Shown here: positions 8,516-16,811 of the stretch, in pieces
Layout: each line of letters opens with the position of its first letter
How positions within the stretch are numbered: the first letter of the stretch is position 1
From: Orenia marismortui DSM 5156
GTDB taxonomy: Bacteria; Bacillota; Halanaerobiia; Halobacteroidales; Halobacteroidaceae
Length of the DNA stretch: 44,403 nucleotides
Reading direction: 5' to 3'
Assembly (NCBI RefSeq): GCF_000379025.1
Contig: NZ_KB900617.1
Span: 1-44,403 of the forward strand
Program-made: the position numbers and the translations under genes
Notes under the pieces: generated by a model
The model's database searches: none
Told to the model about the DNA's origin: nothing
The model's input: only the letters and a program-made list of their open reading frames with translations

Positions 8516-10618
8516 CTATCTTGTCGCCATTTTAATAACTGTAGCTATATCCAATATCATTGCTACACTACCATTTCCTAAAATAGTAGCTCCAGCCATA
8601 CCTTCTACATAGGTATAATTCTCTTCCAAACTCTTAACCACTGCCTGTTGTTGACCAATTATCTCATCTACCAATAAACAGGTCTTTTTGCCTTCATCAT
8701 GAACGATTACTACAATGGCTTTAGTAGGATCTGTTGCTTTAGCTTCTAAATTAAATACTTTGTGTAGACGAGTTAAAGTAATATATTCATCTCTAACCTT
8801 AACAACTTCCCCTTTACCCTTTACCGTCTTTAGATCTTTTTTTAATGGTTGAATAAACTCATAAATTGAATTTAATGGGATAATAAAGGTCTCTTCACCT
8901 ACTTTTACTACCATTCCATCAATAATTGCTAACGTTAAAGGTAATTTTAATTTAAAGGTAGTTCCTTTACCTAGTCGAGTAGAGATATTAACTGTTCCCC
9001 TTAATTTTTCAATATTACTCCTAACTACATCCATTCCTACTCCTCTACCTGAAGTTTCAGTTATCTTCTGGGCTGTAGAAAAACCTGGTGCAAATATTAA
9101 ATTATATATTTCTTCGTCCTTTAAATCATCCTTCTGGCCAACAACACCCTTTTTCTTTGCTTTCTCTAATATTTTTTCTTTATCAAGACCTTGACCATCA
9201 TCAGAAATTTCTATCACAATATGTCCTTCTTTATGATAAGCATTTAAAGTAATCTTACCCTCTTTACTCTTTCCTGCTTCTTCCCTTTCAGCTGGTAACT
9301 CAATACCATGATCAATAGCATTTCTAATCATATGTTTTAAAGGATCTGCTATTTTTTCAATAATATTTTTATCTAACTCTGTTTCTTTACCTCTGATATC
9401 TAATACAATCTCTTTACCCTGCTTCCGAGAAAGATCTCTTACTAATCTTCTAAAACGCATAAAAGTATTAGCAATTGGAACCATTCTTACTTTCATAATC
9501 TCCTCTTGTAAATCTTTAATCCATTTTTCTACTTCATCAAAGGCAGTTAACAATTCTGTATTCTTATGACCACCTTCTTTAAAAGCCAACTCTCTTACTT
9601 TAGCTTGGCTAATTACTAATTCAGACATAGTATTCATTAATTTTTCTAACTTATTTGTATCAACTTTAATACTACTTTTTTCTTGCACATTTCTACTTTC
9701 TTTCTGTTCTTTAACCACTTTTTCAATCTGCTTTTCACTTACTTTCCCACTATCAGCTAAAATTTGACCTAATTTCTTCTGTTCTTCTAATGCATCTTTA
9801 ACATCATCTTCTGTTATAATACCTTTTTCTACTAAAATTTCTCCAGTTAATTTATCAGCTAGACTGATATCTAGGCCTTGATCAAAATCAAAATTTTCTG
9901 TAATCTCTTCAATTTCAATCTCATTATCAAATTCAATAAAGATAAATACTTCCTTTATTCTATCAATAGAAACTTGAGTTTTAATCAATAATGTAAAAGT
10001 AAGGTAACATTTTTCTGGATCCATTTCATATATCTCAGGAATTCTAGATAAATTTATATTATTATCTATAACTTCAGAAAAATCTTCTAACTCCTTAATT
10101 AATGCTAAAGGGTCTGTTCCAGTTTCAAAAACATTTTCATTCAATTTTAATTTAATTCGATAAACTTTTTCGTCAACTTTTGATTTTTCTAATTTATTAG
10201 CTGTATTCTTAAAATTAACTTCTTCTGAATTTTTACTTTTTAAAAGGCACTTAAAAGATTTGCTAATCTCATGGATCTTCTGGTCATCGATTACATATCC
10301 AGGATTAATAATCTCTTGAAGCATTTCTTCAACTATATCCCTACTTTCTAATAACAAACTGATAATCTCCCCATTAATTTCTAAATAATCATTTCTAATT
10401 TGATCTAATAAATCTTCAGCATGGTGGACAAAATCAGCAATCTTGCTTAAACCTGTTAGTCCTGCACTTCCTTTTAAAGTATGCATACTTCTAAATATCT
10501 TATTAATTAACTCTTGATTTTCAGTTTCATTTTCCAATTGCAATAAGTCTATTTCCAATTCTCCTAATATTTCCTTTGCCTCTTCAATGAAAATATTTAC
10601 TAAAGCTTCTTCCCCCAT
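8516..10618 (-). CDS. cheA: chemotaxis histidine kinase CheA
   Basis: Central kinase phosphorylating CheY and CheB. P1 HPt domain (about 1-110) with phospho-acceptor His46 in MHTLKGSAGL. A P2-position domain (about 135-245, with the GTDPLALIKELEDFSEV pattern) is followed by an unusual helical segment at about 253-313 containing two similar units (GEILVEKGIITEDDVKDALE and GQILADSGKVSEKQIEKVV). Then come P3 dimerisation (about 318-383), the P4 ATPase with N-box HMIRNAIDHGIE, G1 DDGQGLD and G2 GRGVGMD, and the P5 CheW-like domain to residue 700. AGGAGGTG precedes the ATG. All catalytic boxes look intact. Confidence 0.95.
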   Translation of the reverse strand: MGEEALVNIFIEEAKEILGELEIDLLQLENETENQELINKIFRSMHTLKGSAGLTGLSKIADFVHHAEDLLDQIRNDYLEINGEIISLLLESRDIVEEMLQEIINPGYVIDDQKIHEISKSFKCLLKSKNSEEVNFKNTANKLEKSKVDEKVYRIKLKLNENVFETGTDPLALIKELEDFSEVIDNNINLSRIPEIYEMDPEKCYLTFTLLIKTQVSIDRIKEVFIFIEFDNEIEIEEITENFDFDQGLDISLADKLTGEILVEKGIITEDDVKDALEEQKKLGQILADSGKVSEKQIEKVVKEQKESRNVQEKSSIKVDTNKLEKLMNTMSELVISQAKVRELAFKEGGHKNTELLTAFDEVEKWIKDLQEEIMKVRMVPIANTFMRFRRLVRDLSRKQGKEIVLDIRGKETELDKNIIEKIADPLKHMIRNAIDHGIELPAEREEAGKSKEGKITLNAYHKEGHIVIEISDDGQGLDKEKILEKAKKKGVVGQKDDLKDEEIYNLIFAPGFSTAQKITETSGRGVGMDVVRSNIEKLRGTVNISTRLGKGTTFKLKLPLTLAIIDGMVVKVGEETFIIPLNSIYEFIQPLKKDLKTVKGKGEVVKVRDEYITLTRLHKVFNLEAKATDPTKAIVVIVHDEGKKTCLLVDEIIGQQQAVVKSLEENYTYVEGMAGATILGNGSVAMILDIATVIKMATR

Positions 10619-10629
10619 CTTTACACCTC

Positions 10630-11010
10630 CTAACGAACAAACTTCTTAACTACACCTATTAATTGCTCTGGATTGAATGGTTTTACTAACCAACCGGCTG
10701 CTCCTGCTTGCTTTCCTTCTTCCTTCATTTTATCCTGAGATTCTGTTGTCAGAATTAAAATTGGAATAAATTTAAAATTTCTATCCTTCTTTACTTCTTT
10801 AGTAAAGGTGATTCCGTCCATCTTTGGCATATTAACATCAGTAATAATCATTTTAGGTCTTTCACTAATTGAACTATTCTCTGCTAATTTATCTAAAGCA
10901 TCTTGTCCATCCTCTGCTAATATGACATCATACCCCTCCTTTGTTAAAGTATATTTAACTGATGAACGTACTGTTTTGGAATCGTCTGCAACTAATATTT
11001 TTTTGGACAT
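10630..11010 (-). CDS. cheY: chemotaxis response regulator CheY
   Basis: Stand-alone receiver of 126 aa. The acidic pair is D9/D10, the phospho-acceptor D58 (ITDVNMPKMDG), the switch Thr in ILTTES and the conserved Lys110 in LVKPF. When phosphorylated by CheA it should bind the flagellar switch. Located between the STAS gene and cheA with 6- and 11-base gaps. No dedicated CheC/CheX/CheZ phosphatase gene is in the window, which makes the operon's first gene of interest. Confidence 0.93.
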   Translation of the reverse strand: MSKKILVADDSKTVRSSVKYTLTKEGYDVILAEDGQDALDKLAENSSISERPKMIITDVNMPKMDGITFTKEVKKDRNFKFIPILILTTESQDKMKEEGKQAGAAGWLVKPFNPEQLIGVVKKFVR

Positions 11011-11016
11011 TGAATA

Positions 11017-11307
11017 TCATTCCTCTCTCATTTCATAATCTAAAATTTCATTGACTCCTAATAATTTCAATGTTTCTTCGATTTCTTTACTAATATTATC
11101 CAATTTGAGACTAATCTTTTCCTTTAAAAATGTTTTCTCTAAAGATAAGAGCAGTTGAATTCCTGCAGCATCAAGCCTTTCAACTTGATAACAATCAAAG
11201 ATTAAATTCTTTTTCTCTTCTAATTTACTGATTACTTCTTCTTTAAAGGGATATATAGTAAATATAGTTAACTCTTTAGGTAATTCTAAGGTTAATTCTT
11301 TTACCAC
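11017..11307 (-). CDS. STAS-domain protein in chemotaxis operon
   Basis: A 96-aa single STAS domain, the fold of anti-sigma-factor antagonists such as SpoIIAA. The segment VERLDAAGIQLLLSLEK aligns with the SpoIIAA phosphorylation loop (D-S-S-G), but Ala replaces the phosphorylatable Ser. GTG start preceded by GGGGGTG; six bases separate it from cheY, so it is a bona fide operon member. STAS proteins recur in che operons of Firmicutes and Deltaproteobacteria with no settled role. Loss of the Ser suggests a structural or constitutively bound role rather than a kinase switch, which is inference. Confidence 0.8.
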   Translation of the reverse strand: MVKELTLELPKELTIFTIYPFKEEVISKLEEKKNLIFDCYQVERLDAAGIQLLLSLEKTFLKEKISLKLDNISKEIEETLKLLGVNEILDYEMREE

Positions 11308-11385
11308 TAGCTACACCCCCTTTACTTAATAATAAGTATTATTTTACTACTCTCTTATAATTTAGTTAATTACTCTATTTTTTCT

Positions 11386-13248
11386 CTAAAATAGAGTTAA
11401 TTCTCCTCCCGCGCTTCCCACATCAACTTCTAAATCTACCATTTCGTCTTGTGCTGTCTTTCTCTCAATATAACTTGTAAATTTGTCTAATAACTTCTCT
11501 AATTTTTCATTATTGCTATTCCAGTTACTCTTACCTATCTTGGCTAGATAGTAGTCCTTTATTTCTACTACTTCTCTTTGAATTGTTTCTAAAGATTTTA
11601 TAACTTCTTCCCCTACTTCTCTTAAAGTAAAGCAATCTCCTATCTCTTTATTTACACCTTTAACCTCCAAGAAGAGTCTATTAATTGCTTTATTTAATCC
11701 TTGAACTGCTTCTTTGATTAACTTCTTAGTCAAAAATAGGTCTTCTTTTGATTGTCCTATCAATTGATTAGATTTTTTTATTAACTTCTGATTATTCATA
11801 GCCAACTCTATAAAATGACTATAGTTATCTTCTAGTTCCTCTTTTAACTCATGATATAATTCATCATTATGATTACTAGAAGCTATAAATTGTTCTATAA
11901 TGGACTCTATATCTGTAACAAAGGAATGTTTATTATTAGTTATTCTAGAAAATTCAATTTTAGCTAAAAATTTAATCTTGGTAAATTGATTAGCTATATT
12001 GTTGGTTTCATAAAAGCTTTCTTCAATAGCTTTCATATTATCATAAAAATCACCTTCGTTTTTTGCCAAACTATAATATCTACCTTCAATCTTAGTTAAT
12101 TTTTTTCCTAGTTTATTGATAAACTCATCTAAATTTTCATATATTCTCTCAATACTTATCATATCTTTTTTCTCTTCTTTATTATTATCTTCAATTAGAA
12201 ATGAAGTTATCTCCTCACCATCTTTCTCAAGACCTATTAAATCTGAATTAATTTTATTGAATTTATTATTAATTTCAAATAAAGAGTCATCTAATTGTTT
12301 TAATATATTAGAACTTAACTTTTTGGAAAGATTAGAAACTTCATTAAGAAAGATTAAGATATCTAGATTTTCATCAATGGAATCATTACTATTTAATTTA
12401 TCAATCTCTTCCTTCATACTTTGAGTAATCTCGATTAAATTTTCTAAATTCTGTCTAATAATATCTTGGTTCTGTAATAAAATAATAATATCATAGATTG
12501 GTTCTACTACCTCTTTGATATGATCCATAAAGTCCTTCAATAACTTCGAAATTCCTGATAAAGAATCTAAAACAGCAGAAAAAATTTCTTGGCTTTCGAG
12601 ACTATAGTTATTAGCCACCTCTTCTTCAGAAGAAGTTAATTCTTCTAAATCACCTTCAAAACTTTTGTACCATTTTTGCAACTCTAAAATACTTACTTGA
12701 ATAAGTTGATATTTATCCTTGATATTGCTCGTTAATTGCTTAATTTTATTTGATATTACCCTAAAGCCAGCTCCTTCTCTTCCTGTTTTGGCCGAAAATA
12801 TAATTGCATTAATCGATAAAATTTCTAAATCATTTAACACCTCTTCTAACTCTTGAATTAAATTTAATAATTTCACAAATTCAGCCTGTTCATCATCGCT
12901 TTTGTTAATGAACCCTTCTAAGCTATGGGTAACCTCAAACCTTGAGGATAAAACCTCATATACTTTAGCAATTCTTGATTGTAAATTTTCTAAAATTTCT
13001 GATATTTTAAAATTAGCTGACCTAGATTCTCTATGGTTATTTTCTATAAAGTAATTAATTAATAATTCAGTCTCTTCAATGGTCCCATCAATCTCCTCTT
13101 CAATCTCTGGTAATTTATCTGAAATGTGTCCATAAAATTCTTCAGTCTTAGATATCATTTTCTCTAATAACTCTACATTATTATCTAAAATATTATTAAT
13201 CTTCTTTAATTTACTTCCTTTATTATCTATTGAGATTGAATTGTTCAA
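11386..13248 (-). CDS. cytosolic MCP-like coiled-coil protein with CheZ-like DxxxQ motif
   Basis: First gene of the che operon, 620 aa, almost entirely helical, with no transmembrane segment. Residues 141-172 resemble a degenerate MCP hairpin tip (LSINAIIFSAKTGREGAGF versus LLALNAAxEAARAGExGxGF). A second, weaker tip-like segment (IKFLAKIEFSRI) lies at about 424-435, suggesting an internal duplication. Residues 257-271 read LLQNQDIIRQNLENL, which matches the CheZ phosphatase helix pattern (QD..xQ; D262 and Q266 here). The C-terminus ends GGELTLF. The frame opens at ATG 13272 without a ribosome site, whereas AAAGAGGTGAT lies 6 bases before TTG 13248, so 13248 is preferred. Role inferred: soluble signalling scaffold and possible CheY-P phosphatase. 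Confidence 0.6.
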   Translation of the reverse strand: MNNSISIDNKGSKLKKINNILDNNVELLEKMISKTEEFYGHISDKLPEIEEEIDGTIEETELLINYFIENNHRESRSANFKISEILENLQSRIAKVYEVLSSRFEVTHSLEGFINKSDDEQAEFVKLLNLIQELEEVLNDLEILSINAIIFSAKTGREGAGFRVISNKIKQLTSNIKDKYQLIQVSILELQKWYKSFEGDLEELTSSEEEVANNYSLESQEIFSAVLDSLSGISKLLKDFMDHIKEVVEPIYDIIILLQNQDIIRQNLENLIEITQSMKEEIDKLNSNDSIDENLDILIFLNEVSNLSKKLSSNILKQLDDSLFEINNKFNKINSDLIGLEKDGEEITSFLIEDNNKEEKKDMISIERIYENLDEFINKLGKKLTKIEGRYYSLAKNEGDFYDNMKAIEESFYETNNIANQFTKIKFLAKIEFSRITNNKHSFVTDIESIIEQFIASSNHNDELYHELKEELEDNYSHFIELAMNNQKLIKKSNQLIGQSKEDLFLTKKLIKEAVQGLNKAINRLFLEVKGVNKEIGDCFTLREVGEEVIKSLETIQREVVEIKDYYLAKIGKSNWNSNNEKLEKLLDKFTSYIERKTAQDEMVDLEVDVGSAGGELTLF

Positions 13249-13498
13249 GTTATCACCTCTTTCTATTAACATTAAAGAAATATAATCAATAAGATCAAAT
13301 ATTATTACAAATATGTATTGCTAGGGCTTGATTATATAAACTTATTATTATATACTTTATTATTTCTTGATATAATAGCTTTTTCCTTTCTCTTTTTTGG
13401 AAAATAAACCACTTTTATTTTAAAATTTTATTTCTTTTGCACTGTATTATATAAAATAAATCAACTCTACTAGATCCTTTATTGAAAACATTCAAAAA
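13249..13498. other. upstream region of the chemotaxis operon
   Basis: AT-rich intergenic DNA with several TATAAT-like hexamers on the minus strand (for example near 13330-13375). No convincing -35 partner and no TAAA-N15-GCCGATAA sigma-D promoter could be found by eye. The operon promoter must lie here, since the stretch ends at the terminator of the next minus-strand gene. Confidence 0.4.
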
Positions 13499-13535
13499 AC
13501 AAATAAAAGTGTGATTTTTATCACACTTTTATTTG
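13499..13535 (-). terminator. terminator of the HD-GYP gene
   Basis: Perfect 17-bp inverted repeat around a 3-base loop, located 34 bases past the HD-GYP stop on the minus strand. The A/T-rich base of the stem supplies a U-rich end in either direction. Confidence 0.75.
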
Positions 13536-13568
13536 TTAATCTATATTTTTGTTTTTTTCTATATTATC

Positions 13569-14189
13569 TTACAAATCATAATATTCTTTTAAAATTCCTA
13601 TAAATAAATTTACTAAACCAGGATCAAATTGACTTCCAGCATAACTTTCTAACTCAAGTATTGCTTCTACCACACCTAAGCCTTTTTTATAACATCTATC
13701 AGTAGTCATGGCATCAAAAGAATCAGCTATGGCCAAGATTCTAGCATCTAACAAAATATCTTCTTTAGAAACTCCATAAGGATAACCACTACCATCATAA
13801 CGTTCATGATGTTGAAGAATTATAGTTTCAACCTTTTTTAAGTTATTGCTTTCATTCAAAAATTTAGAAGCTTTAATTGGATGTTCTTTAATTATTTGAT
13901 ACTCTTTTGTACTCAATTTACTTGCTTCATTTAAAATTTGCTTTGGGATATCTAGTTTGCCTATATCATGAAATAAGGCTGCATAAGCTAATTCTTTAAG
14001 CCTTTTTCTGGATAATTCTAAGTTCACACCAATAAGTAATGAATAATTATATACATTCAAGCTATGTTGATACAAAGCTTGATCTGAACTTTGAATTTTA
14101 TTTAATAAATAAAGAAAAAAATCAAAATTGCTAACATCCCTACAGAATCTTTTCTTTAATCCCTCTTCTAAATTTTGACTTACTAGCAT
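13569..14189 (-). CDS. HD-GYP domain protein, probable cyclic-di-GMP phosphodiesterase
   Basis: A 206-aa, essentially single-domain HD-GYP protein. H74-D75 in FHDIGK form the metal-binding HD pair; HHERYDGSGYP at 127-137 is the full HD-GYP signature, followed by ILAIADSFDAMTTDR. All residues expected for c-di-GMP hydrolysis are visible. There is no receiver or PAS input domain; about 20 unassigned residues precede the catalytic core. GGAAGGAGAG precedes the ATG. Monocistronic, upstream of the che operon, so it may help link c-di-GMP level to motility, but that is inference from position. Confidence 0.85.
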   Translation of the reverse strand: MLVSQNLEEGLKKRFCRDVSNFDFFLYLLNKIQSSDQALYQHSLNVYNYSLLIGVNLELSRKRLKELAYAALFHDIGKLDIPKQILNEASKLSTKEYQIIKEHPIKASKFLNESNNLKKVETIILQHHERYDGSGYPYGVSKEDILLDARILAIADSFDAMTTDRCYKKGLGVVEAILELESYAGSQFDPGLVNLFIGILKEYYDL

Positions 14190-14307
14190 TTTTCTCTCCT
14201 TCCTTTCTTAAATAAACATAACTCCGATAGGTATAATCGAAAGGATCTAAATAAATTTTTAGCTACTTTCTAACTTATATAGTTAATTTTATAATACTTA
14301 GAATAAT

Positions 14308-14333
14308 AAAACTGTGTGCTAGCACACAGTTTT
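14308..14333. repeat. perfect 26-bp palindrome upstream of the HD-GYP gene
   Basis: AAAACTGTGTGC|TAGCACACAGTTTT-type symmetric sequence with no loop, about 120 bases upstream of the HD-GYP start and below the rubrerythrin terminator. Could be an operator for a dimeric regulator of the HD-GYP gene or a second terminator; TTTTATTATT follows it on the minus strand. Confidence 0.5.
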
Positions 14334-14375
14334 GCACTTTTATATTAGATAAATCAGGAGATTTAGTTGATAAAT

Positions 14376-14411
14376 AAAAAAGGTTGAACCCTCTAGAGAG
14401 TTCAACCTTTT
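14376..14411 (-). terminator. terminator of the fprA-dfx-rbr cluster
   Basis: Stem AAAAGGTTGAAC / GTTCAACCTTTT around a 10-base loop with its own CTCTAGAG palindrome; a run of A on the plus strand gives the U-tract for minus-strand transcripts, 14 bases after the rubrerythrin stop. Confidence 0.85.
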
Positions 14412-14424
14412 ACAAATTAATTTA

Positions 14425-15000
14425 TTAATAATTTTTTTCTTTTAATTCAAAGAATTCTTGAGGATGTGCACAAGCAGGACACTTCTTAGGTGCTTCTTCT
14501 CCTTCATGTACATATCCGCAGTTGTCACACTTCCACCTTACAGTTTCATCTTTAGCAAATACTTTTTCTTCTCTGACATTTTTTAATAACTTTAAGTATC
14601 TCTTCTCATGTTCTACCTCTACTTCAGCAATCTTTCTAAATACTGCAGCAATTTCAGCAAATCCTTCTTCTTCAGCTACATCAGCAAAATGAGGATATAA
14701 TTCAGTATGCTCTTCATTCTCCCCAGCAGCTGCTGCTTCTAGATTCTCTTCTGTAGTTCCAATAACTCCCGCTGGATATGCAGCAGTAATCTCTACATCT
14801 CCACCTTCTAAGAACTTAAAGAATCTTTTAGCATGCTCTTTTTCATTTCTGGCAGTTTCTAAAAATATATTAGCAATTTGGCGATAACCTTCCTTTTTTG
14901 CTTGAGAAGCAAAGTATGTATATCTAGTTCTTGCTTGAGATTCTCCTGCAAATGCCTTTAATAAATTCTTTTCAGTTTTTGTTCCTTTTACACTAGCCAT
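14425..15000 (-). CDS. rbr: rubrerythrin
   Basis: Peroxide reductase of anaerobes. The N-terminal ferritin-like diiron domain carries the ExxH-type ligands ([41 protein letters not shown]). The C-terminal rubredoxin-like [Fe(Cys)4] site is WKCDNCGY...[11 protein letters not shown]. The frame opens at 15009, but GGAGG abuts that ATG and is 9 bases ahead of ATG 15000, giving a 191-aa protein starting MASVKGTKT. It follows dfx by about 100 bases holding a heptad repeat, so it may be read from the fprA-dfx transcript or its own promoter. Receives electrons from rubredoxin or an NADH-linked reductase such as that at 42146. Confidence 0.95.
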   Translation of the reverse strand: MASVKGTKTEKNLLKAFAGESQARTRYTYFASQAKKEGYRQIANIFLETARNEKEHAKRFFKFLEGGDVEITAAYPAGVIGTTEENLEAAAAGENEEHTELYPHFADVAEEEGFAEIAAVFRKIAEVEVEHEKRYLKLLKNVREEKVFAKDETVRWKCDNCGYVHEGEEAPKKCPACAHPQEFFELKEKNY

Positions 15001-15068
15001 AATTATCATCCTCCAAGTTTATACTTACTAACCTTTATTACTAACACTTCTTACTATCTTACTTTTTT

Positions 15069-15106
15069 TACTGGTTACTTGTCACTCATTACTAGTTACT
15101 ACTTTA
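15069..15106. repeat. degenerate heptad repeat between dfx and rbr
   Basis: Five to six consecutive 7-base units begin with ACT (ACTGGTT, ACTTGTC, ACTCATT, ACTAGTT, ACTACTT). The run directly abuts the dfx stop codon. Similar heptads occur inside the MITE-like element at 38130. Confidence 0.6.
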
Positions 15107-15487
15107 CTATGCTTTCCACAAACCATGAATATTACAGAATTCTCTAACTTCAACTATCTCATCTTTAGAAACTTTAAATTCTGCAACTGGCTTATCTCCA
15201 GCCTTCAACTCAGCACGAAGAACCTTATCTTCAGTTAATACCTCAATAAATCTAATTAAATGTTCTTCTGTCATTGGATGTAAAGTAGTTCCAACAGTTA
15301 CCTTTACTCCACCTTCAACCTCTTCTACAACTGGTACATGCTTTTCATTAGCAGCATCTTCAGTCTGAGCTTCTAATTTAACCATATTTTCTCCACAACA
15401 TACTAAAGGAGCTGGACCAGCCTGAACAAATTCCACAACATTTCCACAGTGCTCACATTTGTAAATCTCTCTTAATTGATTTGCCAT
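15107..15487 (-). CDS. dfx: desulfoferrodoxin (class I superoxide reductase)
   Basis: Reduces superoxide to hydrogen peroxide without making oxygen. N-terminal desulforedoxin-like centre I with Cys11, Cys14, Cys30, Cys31 (CEHC...VCC). Centre II ligands are H50 (in EKHVPV, which also carries the catalytic Glu-Lys pair), H70, H76, C118 and H121 (CNIHGLW). 126 aa is the standard length. It starts 2 bases after the fprA stop and its AGGAGG lies in the fprA coding end, so it is translationally coupled to the flavodiiron protein. Confidence 0.96.
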   Translation of the reverse strand: MANQLREIYKCEHCGNVVEFVQAGPAPLVCCGENMVKLEAQTEDAANEKHVPVVEEVEGGVKVTVGTTLHPMTEEHLIRFIEVLTEDKVLRAELKAGDKPVAEFKVSKDEIVEVREFCNIHGLWKA

Positions 15488-15489
15488 TA

Positions 15490-16653
15490 TTAAATCTCCT
15501 CCTTTAAATTATCTGTGACTTCTTTTAACTGACTTTCGTCAGGTATATATTGAACCTTGATTTGATCAAGGAGTTCAAACCTACAATCAGCTAATACATC
15601 TTCAACCTGTCCAATACTCTGTCCCCCCCATCCATAAGAACCAAAAGCTAATCCTATTCTGTTCTTAGGTGCTAAACCTTTTAAATAAGTTAAAAAGGCT
15701 GCTACTGATGGTAACATATTATTATTCAAAGTAGGTGATCCTACACAGATGTATTTAGCTGTTAAAACCTCTGTAATTATATCTGACCTATGATTTACAT
15801 CCAAATTCATCATCTTTGTACTAATCCCTTTGCCTTCAAAAGCATCTTGTATAGCATAAGCAAGCTTCTTAGTAGACTTCCACATCGTATCATAAATTAT
15901 CAATGCTTTTTCGTCAGTTTCATTAGCTGACCATTTTTGATACTTCTCCATAATTTCTGTTACAAAACTTCTCCAAATAACACCATGGGATGGTGCAATT
16001 ATATCAATCTCTAGACCTTTAGCCTTTTCTAAAACTCCTTGTACCTGCCTTCCATAAGGCATTACAATATTTGCATAGTATTTTTTAGCTTCTTCCATTA
16101 CAATATCAAAGCTTGCTTGATCAGCAAATCTCTCTGAACTAGCATAATGTTGGCCAAAAGCATCATTAGAAAATAAAATTTTCTCCTCTGGTAAATATGT
16201 TACCATATTATCTGGCCAATGTACCATTGGGGTTAAAACAAAGTTTAAAGTCCTTTGACCTATATTTAACTCTGTTCCTGGCTTAGCAACCTCAAAGTTC
16301 CAATTTTTACTATCATAATGTGCCTCTAAACCAGCTTTTCCCTTTGGAGATGTGATAAGTTTAGCATTTTTAGCAACTTTCATCAATTGTGGCAATCCAC
16401 CAGAATGGTCCATCTCTACATGGTTAGATATTACATAATCTATTTTAGATGGATCTATAATACTAGAAATCCTCTCTATCATTTCATCATATAGATAATG
16501 TTTAACAGTATCTATTAGTATAACCTTCTCATCAATAATTAGATAGGCATTATATGTAGAACCCCTTTGAGTTAAGTACCCATGGAAATCTCTTAAATCC
16601 CAATCTATACCTCCTACCCAATATATATCTTTTTTGATTTCTTTTGCTCTCAT
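15490..16653 (-). CDS. fprA: flavodiiron protein (FprA-type A-type flavoprotein)
   Basis: Four-electron O2 reductase (or NO reductase) of anaerobes. Metallo-beta-lactamase-like domain with diiron ligands H78, E80, D82, H83 (HVEMDHSGG), then His in TPMVHWPDN and PSHGVIW. C-terminal flavodoxin domain from about residue 250 has FMN-binding loops (IIYDTMWKSTKK, GSPTLNNNMLP, GSYGWGG). 387 aa is typical. First gene of the fprA-dfx(-rbr) unit. Its ribosome site TAGGAGGT lies 4-11 bases before the ATG and its surroundings (16657-16674) are complementary to the candidate Fur-controlled sRNA at 32735-32840. A Fur-like box lies about 160 bases upstream. Confidence 0.95.
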   Translation of the reverse strand: MRAKEIKKDIYWVGGIDWDLRDFHGYLTQRGSTYNAYLIIDEKVILIDTVKHYLYDEMIERISSIIDPSKIDYVISNHVEMDHSGGLPQLMKVAKNAKLITSPKGKAGLEAHYDSKNWNFEVAKPGTELNIGQRTLNFVLTPMVHWPDNMVTYLPEEKILFSNDAFGQHYASSERFADQASFDIVMEEAKKYYANIVMPYGRQVQGVLEKAKGLEIDIIAPSHGVIWRSFVTEIMEKYQKWSANETDEKALIIYDTMWKSTKKLAYAIQDAFEGKGISTKMMNLDVNHRSDIITEVLTAKYICVGSPTLNNNMLPSVAAFLTYLKGLAPKNRIGLAFGSYGWGGQSIGQVEDVLADCRFELLDQIKVQYIPDESQLKEVTDNLKEEI

Positions 16654-16811
16654 TACTTTACCTCCTAAATTAATCTAAATAGAATATCCTGCATATCCCC
16701 TATAAAAAATAATTTCTGCAAAGATATTTTCCTTTATATATTATATTAGATACTATTAGTAACAATTCCTTTTTTTAATAAGTAAAAATTTAATTTTTTT
16801 GGTTTATTTTT

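Noticed and set aside
13249-13440. Sigma-D (flagellar) promoter for the che operon
   Set aside because: No TAAA-N15-GCCGATAA-like sequence found on the minus strand by eye.
15069-15106. CRISPR array
   Set aside because: Units are 7 bases with no spacers; no repeat of 23-37 bases with regular spacing occurs anywhere in the window, and no cas genes are present.
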